33,886 nucleotides of DNA from RGIG1934 sp964492545 (GTDB taxonomy: Bacteria > Bacillota > Clostridia > Lachnospirales > Lachnospiraceae), in NCBI GenBank assembly GCA_964492545.1, contig CAZBKO010000014.1:1-33886 (forward strand). The letters are read 5' to 3'. How positions within the stretch are numbered: the stretch's first letter is position 1; each line of letters begins with the position of its first letter. Shown piece by piece: positions 16,226-24,227 of this stretch. Both the position numbers and the translations under genes were made by a program. The notes beneath the pieces are model-generated. The model did no database searches and was not told the origin of the DNA. It was given only the letters and a program-made list of their open reading frames with translations.

Positions 16226-16708
16226 ATGGCATTAAGAAATATTAGAGAAATAGGCGATGATGTACTTGGAAAGAAATGTAAAGAGGTTAAGGCAGTTAAT
16301 GAGAGAACTAAGGATTTAATTGATGATATGCTTGATACAATGTATGAGGCAAATGGAGTTGGTTTAGCTGCACCTCAGGTTGGAATTCTTAAGAGAATTG
16401 TAGTAATTGATGTTGGAGAAGGTCCATACATTCTTATTAATCCACAGGTTGTTGAGACAAGTGGAGAGCAGACAGGTCCGGAAGGCTGCTTAAGCGTACC
16501 TGGTAAGGTAGGAACAGTAACAAGACCAAATTATGCAAAGGTAGTTGCGTTCAATGAGGATATGGAACAGTTTGAGCTTGAGGGAACAGAATTACTTGCA
16601 AGAGCAATATGCCATGAGTGTGACCACTTAGACGGACATCTGTATGTGGAAAAGATAGAAGGCGAACTTAGAAACGTTTATGACGAAGATGATTATGATG
16701 AGGAATAA
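16226..16708 (+). CDS. def: peptide deformylase
   Basis: A 160-residue metalloenzyme removing the N-formyl group from new proteins at the ribosome exit. The three family motifs are present: GVGLAAPQVG, EGCLSVPG with metal ligand Cys88, and HECDHLDG with His130, catalytic Glu131 and His134. AAAGGTGAT lies ahead of the ATG. It is followed by fmt, the reverse pairing of formylation and deformylation that is usual in bacteria. The acidic tail YDEDDYDEE is short. Confidence 0.97.
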   Translation: MALRNIREIGDDVLGKKCKEVKAVNERTKDLIDDMLDTMYEANGVGLAAPQVGILKRIVVIDVGEGPYILINPQVVETSGEQTGPEGCLSVPGKVGTVTRPNYAKVVAFNEDMEQFELEGTELLARAICHECDHLDGHLYVEKIEGELRNVYDEDDYDEE

Positions 16709-16737
16709 TCACTGTTAATTGAAAGGAATGAGGCATC

Positions 16738-17667
16738 ATGAAAATAGTATTTATGGGAACACCGGATTTTTCTGTACCAGTGTTAGAATCACTTATCAAG
16801 GCAGGGCATGAGGTGGCAGCAGTTGTAACACAGCCTGATAAAGCACGTGGAAGACATAAAGAAATGCAGCCAACACCGGTGAAGGAAGCGGCACTAAAGC
16901 ACAATATTGTGGTATATCAGCCTGTAAAGGTAGGTACAGATGAATTTGTAGGCACATTGACAGAAATTGCACCGGATATCATTGTGGTAGTTGCATTTGG
17001 ACAGAAGCTTCCAATGAGTATCCTTGATATGCCAAAATATGGCTGTATAAATGTTCATGCATCATTACTTCCAAAATACAGAGGTGCTGCACCAATTCAG
17101 AGAGTAATAATTGATGGTGAGACAATAACAGGAATTACTACAATGTATATGGCAGAAGGTATAGATACAGGAGATATGCTTCTTAATGAAGAAGTGGCCA
17201 TTGACAGTAAAGAGACATATGGCAGCCTTCATGACAAGCTGGCAGCTCTTGGCGGTCCACTCACAATAAAGACAATAGAGGGCCTTGAGAATAATACAAT
17301 AACAAGGATTAAGCAAAATGATGAGGAATCAAATTATGCAAAAATGATTCACAAGTCTCTTGGTGAAATTGATTTTTCAATGGAAGCAGTGAGAATTGAG
17401 AGACTTATAAGAGGCCTTAATCCATGGCCTAGTGCATATACACAGTTAAATGGCAAAACACTCAAAATATGGGATGCGGACGTGGACGAAAATGAATATC
17501 CTGGTGAAAATGGTCAGGTAATCGATATTACGAAGAATTCATTTACAGTAAAGACAGGTAAAGGTGCATTAATAATAAGACAGCTTCAGCTTGAAGGAAA
17601 AAAAAGAATGGATACAGATTCATTTCTTAGGGGAGTGCAGCTGGAAAAAGGAGTAATTTTAGGATGA
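16738..17667 (+). CDS. fmt: methionyl-tRNA formyltransferase
   Basis: A 309-residue enzyme that formylates initiator Met-tRNA with 10-formyl-THF. The N-terminal formyltransferase domain starts KIVFMGTPDFSVPVLE; the catalytic segment is NVHASLLPKYRGAAPIQ with His107, and a C-terminal OB-like domain binds tRNA (RLIRGLNPWPSAYT onward). AAAGGAATGAGG lies before the ATG. Its last four bases overlap the rsmB start, a translational-coupling arrangement. The formyl donor is provided by Fhs and FolD encoded upstream. Confidence 0.97.
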   Translation: MKIVFMGTPDFSVPVLESLIKAGHEVAAVVTQPDKARGRHKEMQPTPVKEAALKHNIVVYQPVKVGTDEFVGTLTEIAPDIIVVVAFGQKLPMSILDMPKYGCINVHASLLPKYRGAAPIQRVIIDGETITGITTMYMAEGIDTGDMLLNEEVAIDSKETYGSLHDKLAALGGPLTIKTIEGLENNTITRIKQNDEESNYAKMIHKSLGEIDFSMEAVRIERLIRGLNPWPSAYTQLNGKTLKIWDADVDENEYPGENGQVIDITKNSFTVKTGKGALIIRQLQLEGKKRMDTDSFLRGVQLEKGVILG

Positions 17668-19007
17668 CGCATGAAAACACCCGCGAAATATCACTGGATA
17701 TGGTAATAAAGATTCTTGAAAAAAAGGAATTTAGTCATATTGTAGTGAGGGAAGCTCTCAGTGAAATAACCGATAGACAGGATAAGAAATTCATAACAAG
17801 AGTTGTAATGGGAACAGTGGAAAAGGCTATAACACTTGATTATATAATTGATGCCTATTCAAGCGTAAAGACAACGAAAATGAAGCCACTAATTAGAAAC
17901 CTTTTGAGAATATCTGTGTATCAGATATTTTATATGGATTCTGTGCCTGATTCAGCGGTATGCAACGAAGCGGTTAAGCTTGCAAAAAAAAGAAAATTTG
18001 TTAATTTGTCAAGATTCATAAATGGTGTCTTAAGAAACATATCAAGAAGCAAACAGGATTTTGTATTTCCAGATGAAAATAGAAGCTATGGTATGTCTAT
18101 AAAATATTCCTGCCCCGAATGGATTGTCAAGAAAATTGTCAAGGACTACGGGATGGAAAGGTGCAAGCGCATATTAGAGGGCGACACAGAAAAATCAGGC
18201 ATAACAGTTCGCGTTAATACTTCAATTGAATCTGTTGAGAAAACAGTTGAACTTTTACAGGAGCAATCAATAAATGTATCAAATGCCCTATACTACAAAA
18301 ATGGTCTGATTTTACATGATGTAGATAATCTTGAAAATGTTATGGCATTTTCAAAAGGAATGATTACAGCACAGGATGAGAGCTCCATGCTTGTGGGAAG
18401 CGTTGCCGCACCACAATTAAATGATTACATTGTAGATGTATGTGCGGCTCCGGGCGGAAAAAGTATACATGCAGCTGACTTGCTTAAGGGTACAGGCTAT
18501 GTTGATTCTAGAGATTTAACAGACTACAAGGTTTCATTAATTAATGAGAATATAGAGAGAACAGGCTTTAAGAATATTCATGCAAAAGTTGCAGATGCGA
18601 GAGAAAAAGATGAAGAAATTTGTCGAAAAGCCGATATAGTAATAGCAGATGTTCCATGCTCAGGACTTGGTGTACTAAATAAAAAAGCAGATATTAAGTA
18701 TTCTGTAACTGAGCAGTCCCTAAGGGAGCTTGAACATTTACAGAGAAAAATAATCACAACAGTACAGGATTATGTAAAGCCTGGTGGTATACTGATTTAC
18801 AGTACATGTACAATAAATCCGGCAGAAAACATAAGAAATGTTAACTGGATAATACAAAATTATGATTTTACATTAGAAAATATTGATCCATATATACCTG
18901 AGTCACTTCAAAATGATGATACGCAAAAGGGCTATCTTCAGCTGCTGCAGGGAGTGCATAATTGTGATGGATTCTTTATTGCGAGGTTAAGGCGTGGAAA
19001 AAATTGA
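17664..19007 (+). CDS. rsmB: 16S rRNA m5C967 methyltransferase RsmB
   Basis: A 447-residue SAM-dependent RNA methyltransferase. The first 140 residues form a NusB-like helical domain (RNLLRISVYQIFYMDSVPDSAVCNEAV). The catalytic domain shows the SAM-binding DVCAAPGGKSIHAADL, then ADVPCSGLGV with Cys332 and YSTCTINPAEN with Cys382, the two cysteines used by m5C enzymes. The ATG overlaps the fmt stop by four bases and its end overlaps rlmN by 14 bases. The fmt-rsmB-rlmN-phosphatase-kinase-rsgA order is common in Firmicutes, which supports the call. Confidence 0.95.
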   Translation: MTHENTREISLDMVIKILEKKEFSHIVVREALSEITDRQDKKFITRVVMGTVEKAITLDYIIDAYSSVKTTKMKPLIRNLLRISVYQIFYMDSVPDSAVCNEAVKLAKKRKFVNLSRFINGVLRNISRSKQDFVFPDENRSYGMSIKYSCPEWIVKKIVKDYGMERCKRILEGDTEKSGITVRVNTSIESVEKTVELLQEQSINVSNALYYKNGLILHDVDNLENVMAFSKGMITAQDESSMLVGSVAAPQLNDYIVDVCAAPGGKSIHAADLLKGTGYVDSRDLTDYKVSLINENIERTGFKNIHAKVADAREKDEEICRKADIVIADVPCSGLGVLNKKADIKYSVTEQSLRELEHLQRKIITTVQDYVKPGGILIYSTCTINPAENIRNVNWIIQNYDFTLENIDPYIPESLQNDDTQKGYLQLLQGVHNCDGFFIARLRRGKN

Positions 19008-20055
19008 TATCAAATCACTAAATTACAGTGAACTTGAAAACTTAATAATTTCTATGGGTGAGAAGAAATTCAGAGCGAAACAGATATATGAATGGCTGCA
19101 TGTGAGACTTGTATCCGACTTTAATGAAATGACTAATATTTCAGCAGCATTTAGAAATAAACTGATGGATGAATGCTCATTTACACTATTAAAGCCGGTT
19201 GAAGTGTTAACATCCCAGATTGATGGTACACAGAAATATTTATTTGAGCTGGAGGATGGTAATGTAATTGAGAGCGTTCTTATGAAATATCATCATGGCA
19301 ATTCAGTGTGTATATCAACTCAGGTAGGATGCCGTATGGGATGTAGATTTTGTGCTTCGACACTTGATGGACTTACAAGAAATCTTAGACCATCGGAAAT
19401 GCTGGATGAAATATACAGAATTCAATCAATTTCAGGTGAACGTGTATCGAACATAGTTCTTATGGGTACAGGAGAACCGATGGACAATTATGATAATGTA
19501 ATAAAGTTTCTGGAACTTATATCAGACGAAAATGGCTTGCATATTAGCCAAAGAAATATTACAATATCTTCGTGTGGTATTGTGCAGGGAATAAAAAATC
19601 TTGCAGATACAGGGACACAGGTAACATTGGCACTGTCGCTTCATGCATCAGATGACGTTACAAGAAAGTCGTTGATGCCGGTGGCTAATAAATATACCAT
19701 TGCTCAGGTTTTGGATGCATGCGATTATTATTTTGATAAGACAGGACGACGGATATCCTTTGAATATAGTCTTGTGGCTGGTGTTAATGACACGCAGGAG
19801 GAGGCGGATAAGCTTGTAAAGCTTATTAAGGGTAGAAACTGTCATGTTAATCTCATACCGGTTAATCCGATAAAAGAGAGAGATTACAAGCAGTCAGACC
19901 GTGTCGCAATTGAAAAATTCAAAAATAAACTTGAAAAAAACAGAATTAATGTTACTATTAGAAGGGAAATGGGAAGAGATATACAAGGGGCTTGCGGACA
20001 GCTTAGGAAAAGCTACGCAGATAAACAACAAAAGGAGAAGGAGGTAGAATCTTGA
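18994..20055 (+). CDS. rlmN: dual-specificity 23S rRNA/tRNA m2A methyltransferase RlmN
   Basis: A 353-residue radical SAM enzyme methylating C2 of A2503 in 23S rRNA and A37 in some tRNAs. The cluster-binding CRMGCRFC gives Cys113, Cys117 and Cys120; the GTGEPMDNYDNV loop follows, and the C-terminal ACGQL holds the methyl-carrying Cys334. The start is GTG 18994 inside the end of rsmB, with GAGG about eight bases upstream. A basic, lysine-rich C-terminal tail (ADKQQKEKEVES) contains the ribosome binding site of the next gene, whose start overlaps the stop by four bases. Confidence 0.96.
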   Translation: MEKIDIKSLNYSELENLIISMGEKKFRAKQIYEWLHVRLVSDFNEMTNISAAFRNKLMDECSFTLLKPVEVLTSQIDGTQKYLFELEDGNVIESVLMKYHHGNSVCISTQVGCRMGCRFCASTLDGLTRNLRPSEMLDEIYRIQSISGERVSNIVLMGTGEPMDNYDNVIKFLELISDENGLHISQRNITISSCGIVQGIKNLADTGTQVTLALSLHASDDVTRKSLMPVANKYTIAQVLDACDYYFDKTGRRISFEYSLVAGVNDTQEEADKLVKLIKGRNCHVNLIPVNPIKERDYKQSDRVAIEKFKNKLEKNRINVTIRREMGRDIQGACGQLRKSYADKQQKEKEVES

Positions 20056-20795
20056 AAGCATATGCAATGACAGATGTAGGAAAAAAGAGAACAACTAACC
20101 AGGATTATGTATATGCATCCAAAGAAGCTATAGGTAACCTTCCGAATCTGTTTATAGTAGCAGATGGTATGGGCGGGCATAGAGCTGGAGATTTGGCATC
20201 CAGATATACTGTAGAGACTTTTATTGAGGATGTTAAGAATTCAGATGAGATAAACCCAATATCTATAATCGAGTCAGCCATTAGAACTGCTAATCGCGCA
20301 CTTATGGAGAAAGCCTCGGAGAGTGAAGAGTACGAAGGAATGGGAACTACACTTGTTGTGGCAACTGTGGTCGACAGATCAATATATATCGCCAATGTGG
20401 GTGACAGCAGATTATACCTGGTTAATAATGAGATACAGCAGATAACCAGAGATCATTCTCTTGTGGAAGAGATGATTAGTCTTGGTGAACTCGACAAGGA
20501 GAGCGCCAGACTTCATGAGAAGAAGAATATTATAACGAGAGCTGTCGGGGCTGATGCTGATTTGATAGCCGACTTTTTTGAAGTTGAGTATTCAGCTGGT
20601 GACATTATTTTAATGTGCTCAGATGGTCTTTCGAATATGATAGAAGATAATAATATCAAGAATATTATTAATGAAGGTACTGATTTATCAGATATTGCAC
20701 ATAAACTGATAGAGGTAGCTAATAATAATGGTGGAAAGGACAACATTGCAGTTGTTTTAGTAGAACCTGAATATGACGAGGTGAATTTATGCTAA
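20052..20795 (+). CDS. prpC: PP2C-type Ser/Thr protein phosphatase (PrpC/Stp)
   Basis: A 247-residue metal-dependent phosphatase that reverses the action of the neighbouring PASTA kinase. PP2C motifs appear in order: KKRTTNQDYVYA, ADGMGGHRAG with metal ligand Asp38, GMGTTLVVA, NVGDSRLYL, CSDGLSNMI and GKDNIAVVLV. The start is TTG 20052 overlapping the rlmN stop; a strong GGAGG lies upstream at about 20039-20043, which supports it. It overlaps the kinase gene by seven bases, the standard phosphatase-kinase arrangement, so the two are made together. Confidence 0.95.
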   Translation: MKAYAMTDVGKKRTTNQDYVYASKEAIGNLPNLFIVADGMGGHRAGDLASRYTVETFIEDVKNSDEINPISIIESAIRTANRALMEKASESEEYEGMGTTLVVATVVDRSIYIANVGDSRLYLVNNEIQQITRDHSLVEEMISLGELDKESARLHEKKNIITRAVGADADLIADFFEVEYSAGDIILMCSDGLSNMIEDNNIKNIINEGTDLSDIAHKLIEVANNNGGKDNIAVVLVEPEYDEVNLC

Positions 20796-22993
20796 GGAAA
20801 GGTATGTTTATAAGCGACAGATATGAGATCATTGATAAAGTTGGATCTGGTGGAATGTCTGATGTTTATAAGGCTAAGTGTCATAAGCTTAACAGATTTG
20901 TAGCAATTAAGGTATTAAAGCAGGAGTTCAGTCAGGATACTAACTTTGTATCTAAATTTAAAGTAGAGGCTCAGAATGCTGCAGGCTTATCACATCCAAA
21001 TATTGTTAACGTATATGATGTAGGTGAGGATAATGGACTTCACTACATTGTTATGGAGCTGATTGAAGGAATTACACTTAAGAAATATATTGAGAAGAAG
21101 GGTATGCTTCCTGTAAAAGAAGCAGTCAGCATTGCTATACAGGTATCTCAGGGTATAGAAGCTGCTCATAATAATCACATTATACATCGTGACATTAAGC
21201 CACAGAATATAATTATTTCTAGAGAAGGTAAAGTCAAAGTAACAGATTTTGGTATTGCAAGAGCTGCATCAGCTAATACAATTAATTCAAATGCTATGGG
21301 TTCAGTACACTACATTTCACCAGAGCAGGCAAGAGGCGGTTTCATAGATGAGAAGAGTGACATTTATTCACTTGGTATCACATTGTATGAGATGATTACA
21401 GGCAGAGTTCCTTTCGAGGGAGATTCTACAGTAACAATAGCTCTTCAGCATGTTCAGGAAGAGATACCTTCAGCGAAATTATTTGTACCTGATCTTCCAA
21501 TCAGTGTAGATAAGATAATACAGAAATGTACACAGAAGAAGCCTGACAGAAGATATCTAAAGGTATCTTCACTCATTGCAGATTTGAAGAGATCATTAGT
21601 CACACCTGACGAAGATTTTGTTCAGTTAATTCCTGCCGCATCAAATGATGCCACAGTAATTATCTCAGGTGATGAACTTAAGAAAATAAGAAATGATGCC
21701 GGAATTAATCTTGAAGATGATTTGGATGCAGATGAAGTGCGTAACATATCAGCCATTGGATATGAGGATGAAGAGGATGATATGGACGATGAAGAAGATG
21801 AGGATGAAGATGAATTAGAAGATGACTTGGAAAGTGAGAATCCTAAGCTTGATAAGATGATAGCTATAGGTGGTATTGTCACATGTGTAGTTATTCTTAT
21901 GATTGTAGTATATCTTGCACTTACATTTTTTGGAAAGGGCTGTTCTTCAAGCAAGAAGCCTTCTACAAATACAGAGACAACAATAACTTCATCAGAGGAT
22001 GAACTTGATGACAAGCATACACGTGTTCCAGAAGTAATTGGACTTGATGTTGATGAGGCTAAGAAAGCAATTAATGATGCAACTCTTGGATATAAGATTA
22101 CTCATAAGAATTCAGATGAGGTTGAGAAGGATAAGATTATTGCAATAACTCTTGCATCAGGAGATGATGTCAACGAAGGAGATATTTTAGCAAAGAATTC
22201 TACAGTGGTTCTCGTTGTCAGTGATGGAGCTGAAACCTTTGAGGTTGAGGATGTAGTAGGTAAGAGCAAATCAGATGCTGTGACAGCACTTAAGGATGCA
22301 CATCTTGATGTGAAGTCAGAATATGTAGATGATGAAGAAGCTGAACTTGACCAGGTTGTAAAAATGGATCCTGAAGCCGGATCAGAGGTAAAAGCAGGAG
22401 ATACAGTTACAATTTACGTTAGCAGAGGCAAGGAAGAGGAAACAGACGCTATAGTTCCAAGCATTACAGGAAAGACTAAGTCAGCTGCAAGAAAAGCATT
22501 GGAAGAAGCAGGTCTTGCTCTTGGAGAGGTTGAAACTGCTTATGATGATAAGGTTGCAGAAGGAAAAGTAATCAGTCAGGAATATAAGGCTAAGGATAAG
22601 CTTCCTGTTGGAACAGAGGTTAATGTTGTTATCAGCAAGGGACCAAAACCAACAGAAACAACCACACCAAAGCCAACAGAAACAACTACACAGAAGCCAA
22701 CAGAAACAACAACTGAAGCACCAAAATATAATGCAAGTGTAACTCTTACTAAGAATGCTATTATGGATAAGCTTAAGAAGAACGATGAAGGCGTATATGA
22801 AGGAGACGGTGTTGTAGACATTAAAGTAAATGGTTCTTGGATAAATGATGTTGAATATACTGATATCAACGCATGGCCTGATAGCTGGCCATTTGATCTC
22901 CCAGAGAGCGATACAAAGGGAAAGGCTACTGTTGAAATTTTTGTAGATTCAAATTCAACACCTATATATACTGTAACTGCTAACTATAAATAA
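20789..22993 (+). CDS. prkC: PASTA-domain Ser/Thr protein kinase (PrkC/PknB type)
   Basis: A 734-residue membrane kinase that senses peptidoglycan fragments or lipid II and phosphorylates wall, division and translation proteins. The kinase domain (about 10-275) has the glycine loop VGSGGMSDVY, Lys41 in VAIK, HRDIKPQN at 133-140 and DFG from Asp153. A very acidic juxtamembrane run at about 328-352 (EDEEDDMDDEEDEDEDELED) is followed by a single membrane helix (about 359-385, IGGIVTCVVILMIVVYLALT). Outside lie three PASTA repeats starting near 410, 480 and 550, a threonine/proline linker of three KPTETTT units, and an unfamiliar C-terminal domain of about 85 residues (YNASVTLTKNAI onward). GAGGTG precedes the ATG. 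The partner phosphatase is immediately upstream and rsgA follows by nine bases. Confidence 0.95.
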   Translation: MLRKGMFISDRYEIIDKVGSGGMSDVYKAKCHKLNRFVAIKVLKQEFSQDTNFVSKFKVEAQNAAGLSHPNIVNVYDVGEDNGLHYIVMELIEGITLKKYIEKKGMLPVKEAVSIAIQVSQGIEAAHNNHIIHRDIKPQNIIISREGKVKVTDFGIARAASANTINSNAMGSVHYISPEQARGGFIDEKSDIYSLGITLYEMITGRVPFEGDSTVTIALQHVQEEIPSAKLFVPDLPISVDKIIQKCTQKKPDRRYLKVSSLIADLKRSLVTPDEDFVQLIPAASNDATVIISGDELKKIRNDAGINLEDDLDADEVRNISAIGYEDEEDDMDDEEDEDEDELEDDLESENPKLDKMIAIGGIVTCVVILMIVVYLALTFFGKGCSSSKKPSTNTETTITSSEDELDDKHTRVPEVIGLDVDEAKKAINDATLGYKITHKNSDEVEKDKIIAITLASGDDVNEGDILAKNSTVVLVVSDGAETFEVEDVVGKSKSDAVTALKDAHLDVKSEYVDDEEAELDQVVKMDPEAGSEVKAGDTVTIYVSRGKEEETDAIVPSITGKTKSAARKALEEAGLALGEVETAYDDKVAEGKVISQEYKAKDKLPVGTEVNVVISKGPKPTETTTPKPTETTTQKPTETTTEAPKYNASVTLTKNAIMDKLKKNDEGVYEGDGVVDIKVNGSWINDVEYTDINAWPDSWPFDLPESDTKGKATVEIFVDSNSTPIYTVTANYK
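22646..22717 (+). repeat. three tandem 24-base units coding KPTETTTx in the kinase linker
   Basis: In-frame units at 22646, 22670 and 22694 code KPTETTTP, KPTETTTQ and KPTETTTE. They form a flexible, probably extracellular Thr/Pro spacer between the third PASTA repeat and the terminal domain. Such DNA repeats can change copy number. Confidence 0.8.
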
Positions 22994-23002
22994 GGTAAAC
23001 TT

Positions 23003-23881
23003 ATGCGTGGAAAAATAATAAAAGGTATAGCCGGATTCTACTATGTGCATGTTGCACATAGTGGAATCTATGAATGTAAAGCAAAGGGCGTTTTTAGAAA
23101 CAGACATATAAAGCCGTTAGTAGGTGATAATGTTACAATAGATGTCCTCGATGAACTTAATAAAACTGGAAATATTACGGACATTATAGAAAGAACCAAT
23201 GAACTGATTAGACCGGCAGTTGCCAATATTGATCAGGCATTGGTTGTTTTCGCTATAAATAGTCCGATACCAAATATTAATCTTTTGGATAGATTTCTCA
23301 TAATGATGGAATGGCAGAATGTAGATACTATTATATGTTTTAACAAGCTTGATTTGGCATCAGAGAAAGAGCTTATAAGCTTAAAGAATATCTATGTTAA
23401 TTCAGGATATCATGTTATATTTACAAGCACCAAGGATGAAACCGGCCTGGATTATGTTGAACGACTCTTAGCTGGAAAGACAACAGCCCTGGCAGGCCCA
23501 TCAGGTGTTGGTAAATCATCAATGCTTAATGCGTTGATGCCTGAGGCAAACTCTGAAACAGGTGTAATAAGTGAAAAAATTGGACGAGGAAAACATACAA
23601 CAAGACATTCGGAAATATTTGAGATAGCTGACGAGACATATATTATGGATACACCAGGTTTCAGTTCGCTGTTTACAGACGGATTTGAAAAAGAAGATTT
23701 ACGTTATTGCTTTCCGGAATTCCAGCAATATGAGGGTACATGTAGATTTAACGGATGCGTGCACATAAATGAACCGGGATGCGCAGTAAAACAGGCACTA
23801 GAGGACGGAAAAATCAGCGAATCAAGATATGAGAATTATGCTCTTATATTTGATGAACTAAAAAATAAAAGAAAATACTAA
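23003..23881 (+). CDS. rsgA: ribosome small-subunit assembly GTPase RsgA
   Basis: A 292-residue circularly permuted GTPase that checks late 30S assembly. An N-terminal OB-fold (1-70) precedes the G4 motif FNKLDL, then G1 GPSGVGKS at 165-172 and G3 DTPGFS from 216, the permuted order that defines the family. The C-terminal zinc site is Cys247, Cys252, His254 and Cys260 (CRFNGCVHINEPGC). An AAGG site precedes the ATG. Its stop codon abuts the second copy of the repeat element, which separates it from rpe; in related genomes these genes are normally closely spaced. Confidence 0.96.
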   Translation: MRGKIIKGIAGFYYVHVAHSGIYECKAKGVFRNRHIKPLVGDNVTIDVLDELNKTGNITDIIERTNELIRPAVANIDQALVVFAINSPIPNINLLDRFLIMMEWQNVDTIICFNKLDLASEKELISLKNIYVNSGYHVIFTSTKDETGLDYVERLLAGKTTALAGPSGVGKSSMLNALMPEANSETGVISEKIGRGKHTTRHSEIFEIADETYIMDTPGFSSLFTDGFEKEDLRYCFPEFQQYEGTCRFNGCVHINEPGCAVKQALEDGKISESRYENYALIFDELKNKRKY

Positions 23882-23982
23882 CTATTTGTGGAGGAGCATC
23901 ACAAATAGTCTTGATGGCAGAAGCAAAATCGCCTTCGCGAATTTCACTTCGCCCCGTCGCAAAAATGCTCCGGAATGGAGAA
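23881..23982 (+). repeat. structured repeat element, copy 2
   Basis: A 102-base copy beginning on the last base of the rsgA stop codon. ACTATTTGTG (23881-23890) pairs with CACAAATAGT (23900-23909), 10 bp; loop bases GGAGCAT (23893-23899) are complementary to ATGCTCC (23965-23971) over seven bases. The central hairpin has the CGCCTTCGCG core. The terminal GGAG (23977-23980) can pair with CTCC (23968-23971) across GGAAT. Unlike copies 1 and 3 it is not followed by a normal gene but by a hairpin and an 11-codon frame. It is identical to copy 3 at 101 of 102 positions if the gap there is empty. Confidence 0.85.
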
Positions 23983-23984
23983 CA

Positions 23985-24020
23985 ATGTGAAAAGTACGCT
24001 CGATAGCGTCCATTTCACAT
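23985..24020 (+). promoter_or_regulatory. hairpin between repeat copies 2 and 3
   Basis: ATGTGAAA (23985-23992) pairs with TTTCACAT (24013-24020), and inside it ACGCT (23996-24000) pairs with AGCGT (24005-24009) over loop CGAT, with a 3x3 internal loop. No T-run follows, so it is not a standard terminator. It fills nearly all of the space between the two repeat copies. Confidence 0.7.
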
Positions 24021-24022
24021 AA
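23987..24022 (+). CDS. possible 11-residue leader peptide between repeat copies
   Basis: GTG at 23987 opens an 11-codon frame (MKSTLDSVHFT) ending in TAA at 24020-24022. The terminal GGAG of repeat copy 2 lies six bases upstream, ideal spacing. The frame lies within the hairpin at 23985-24020, so coding is not the only explanation of its structure. An overlapping ATG at 23985 is followed at once by TGA. No homology can be claimed; it may be untranslated. Confidence 0.2.
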   Translation: MKSTLDSVHFT

Positions 24023-24223
24023 CTATTTGTGCAGGAGCATCACAAATAGTCTTGATGGCAGAAGCAAAATCGCCTTCGCGAATTTCANNNNNNNNNNNNN
24101 NNNNNNNNNNNNNNNNNNNNNNNNNNNNNNNNNNNNNNNNNNNNNNNNNNNNNNNNNNNNNNNNNNNNNNNNNNNNNNNNNNNNNNNCTTCGCCCCGTCG
24201 CAAAAATGCTCCGGAATGGAGAA
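24022..24223 (+). repeat. structured repeat element, copy 3 (leader of rpe), interrupted by Ns
   Basis: The third copy starts 141 bases after copy 2. ACTATTTGTG (24022-24031) pairs with CACAAATAGT (24041-24050); loop GGAGCAT (24034-24040) is complementary to ATGCTCC (24206-24212). The terminal GGAG (24218-24221) lies six bases before the rpe ATG and can pair with CTCC (24209-24212). One hundred Ns (24088-24187) interrupt the central hairpin; leaving them out gives 102 bases with one difference from copy 2. The 346-base stretch from rsgA to rpe contains only copies 2 and 3 and the hairpin between them. Confidence 0.82.
24088..24187. other. assembly gap (100 Ns)
   Basis: Exactly 100 Ns, a conventional placeholder for unknown length. 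The left flank ends AATTTCA and the right begins CTTCGCC, which join to the exact sequence of copy 2. The real gap may be empty or hold whole extra repeat units. Confidence 0.95.
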
Positions 24224-24227
24224 TATT

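Noticed and set aside
21622..22014. Serine-rich frame on the - strand opposite the kinase
   Set aside because: It is the antisense of the Asp/Glu-coding run and linker; composition artefact without start signals.
23985..24020. Rho-independent terminator between repeat copies
   Set aside because: The hairpin is clear but no T-run follows on either strand (GTTAT on one side, TTGTTC on the other).
4498..24223. CRISPR array as explanation of the repeats
   Set aside because: Repeats are 102-104 bases, structured, not regularly spaced by unique spacers, and two are 19 kb apart. No cas genes are present.
24027..24227. Upstream extension of rpe through the repeat and N gap
   Set aside because: It depends on 100 Ns of unknown length; rpe proteins start at the ATG at 24228, which has its own GGAG.
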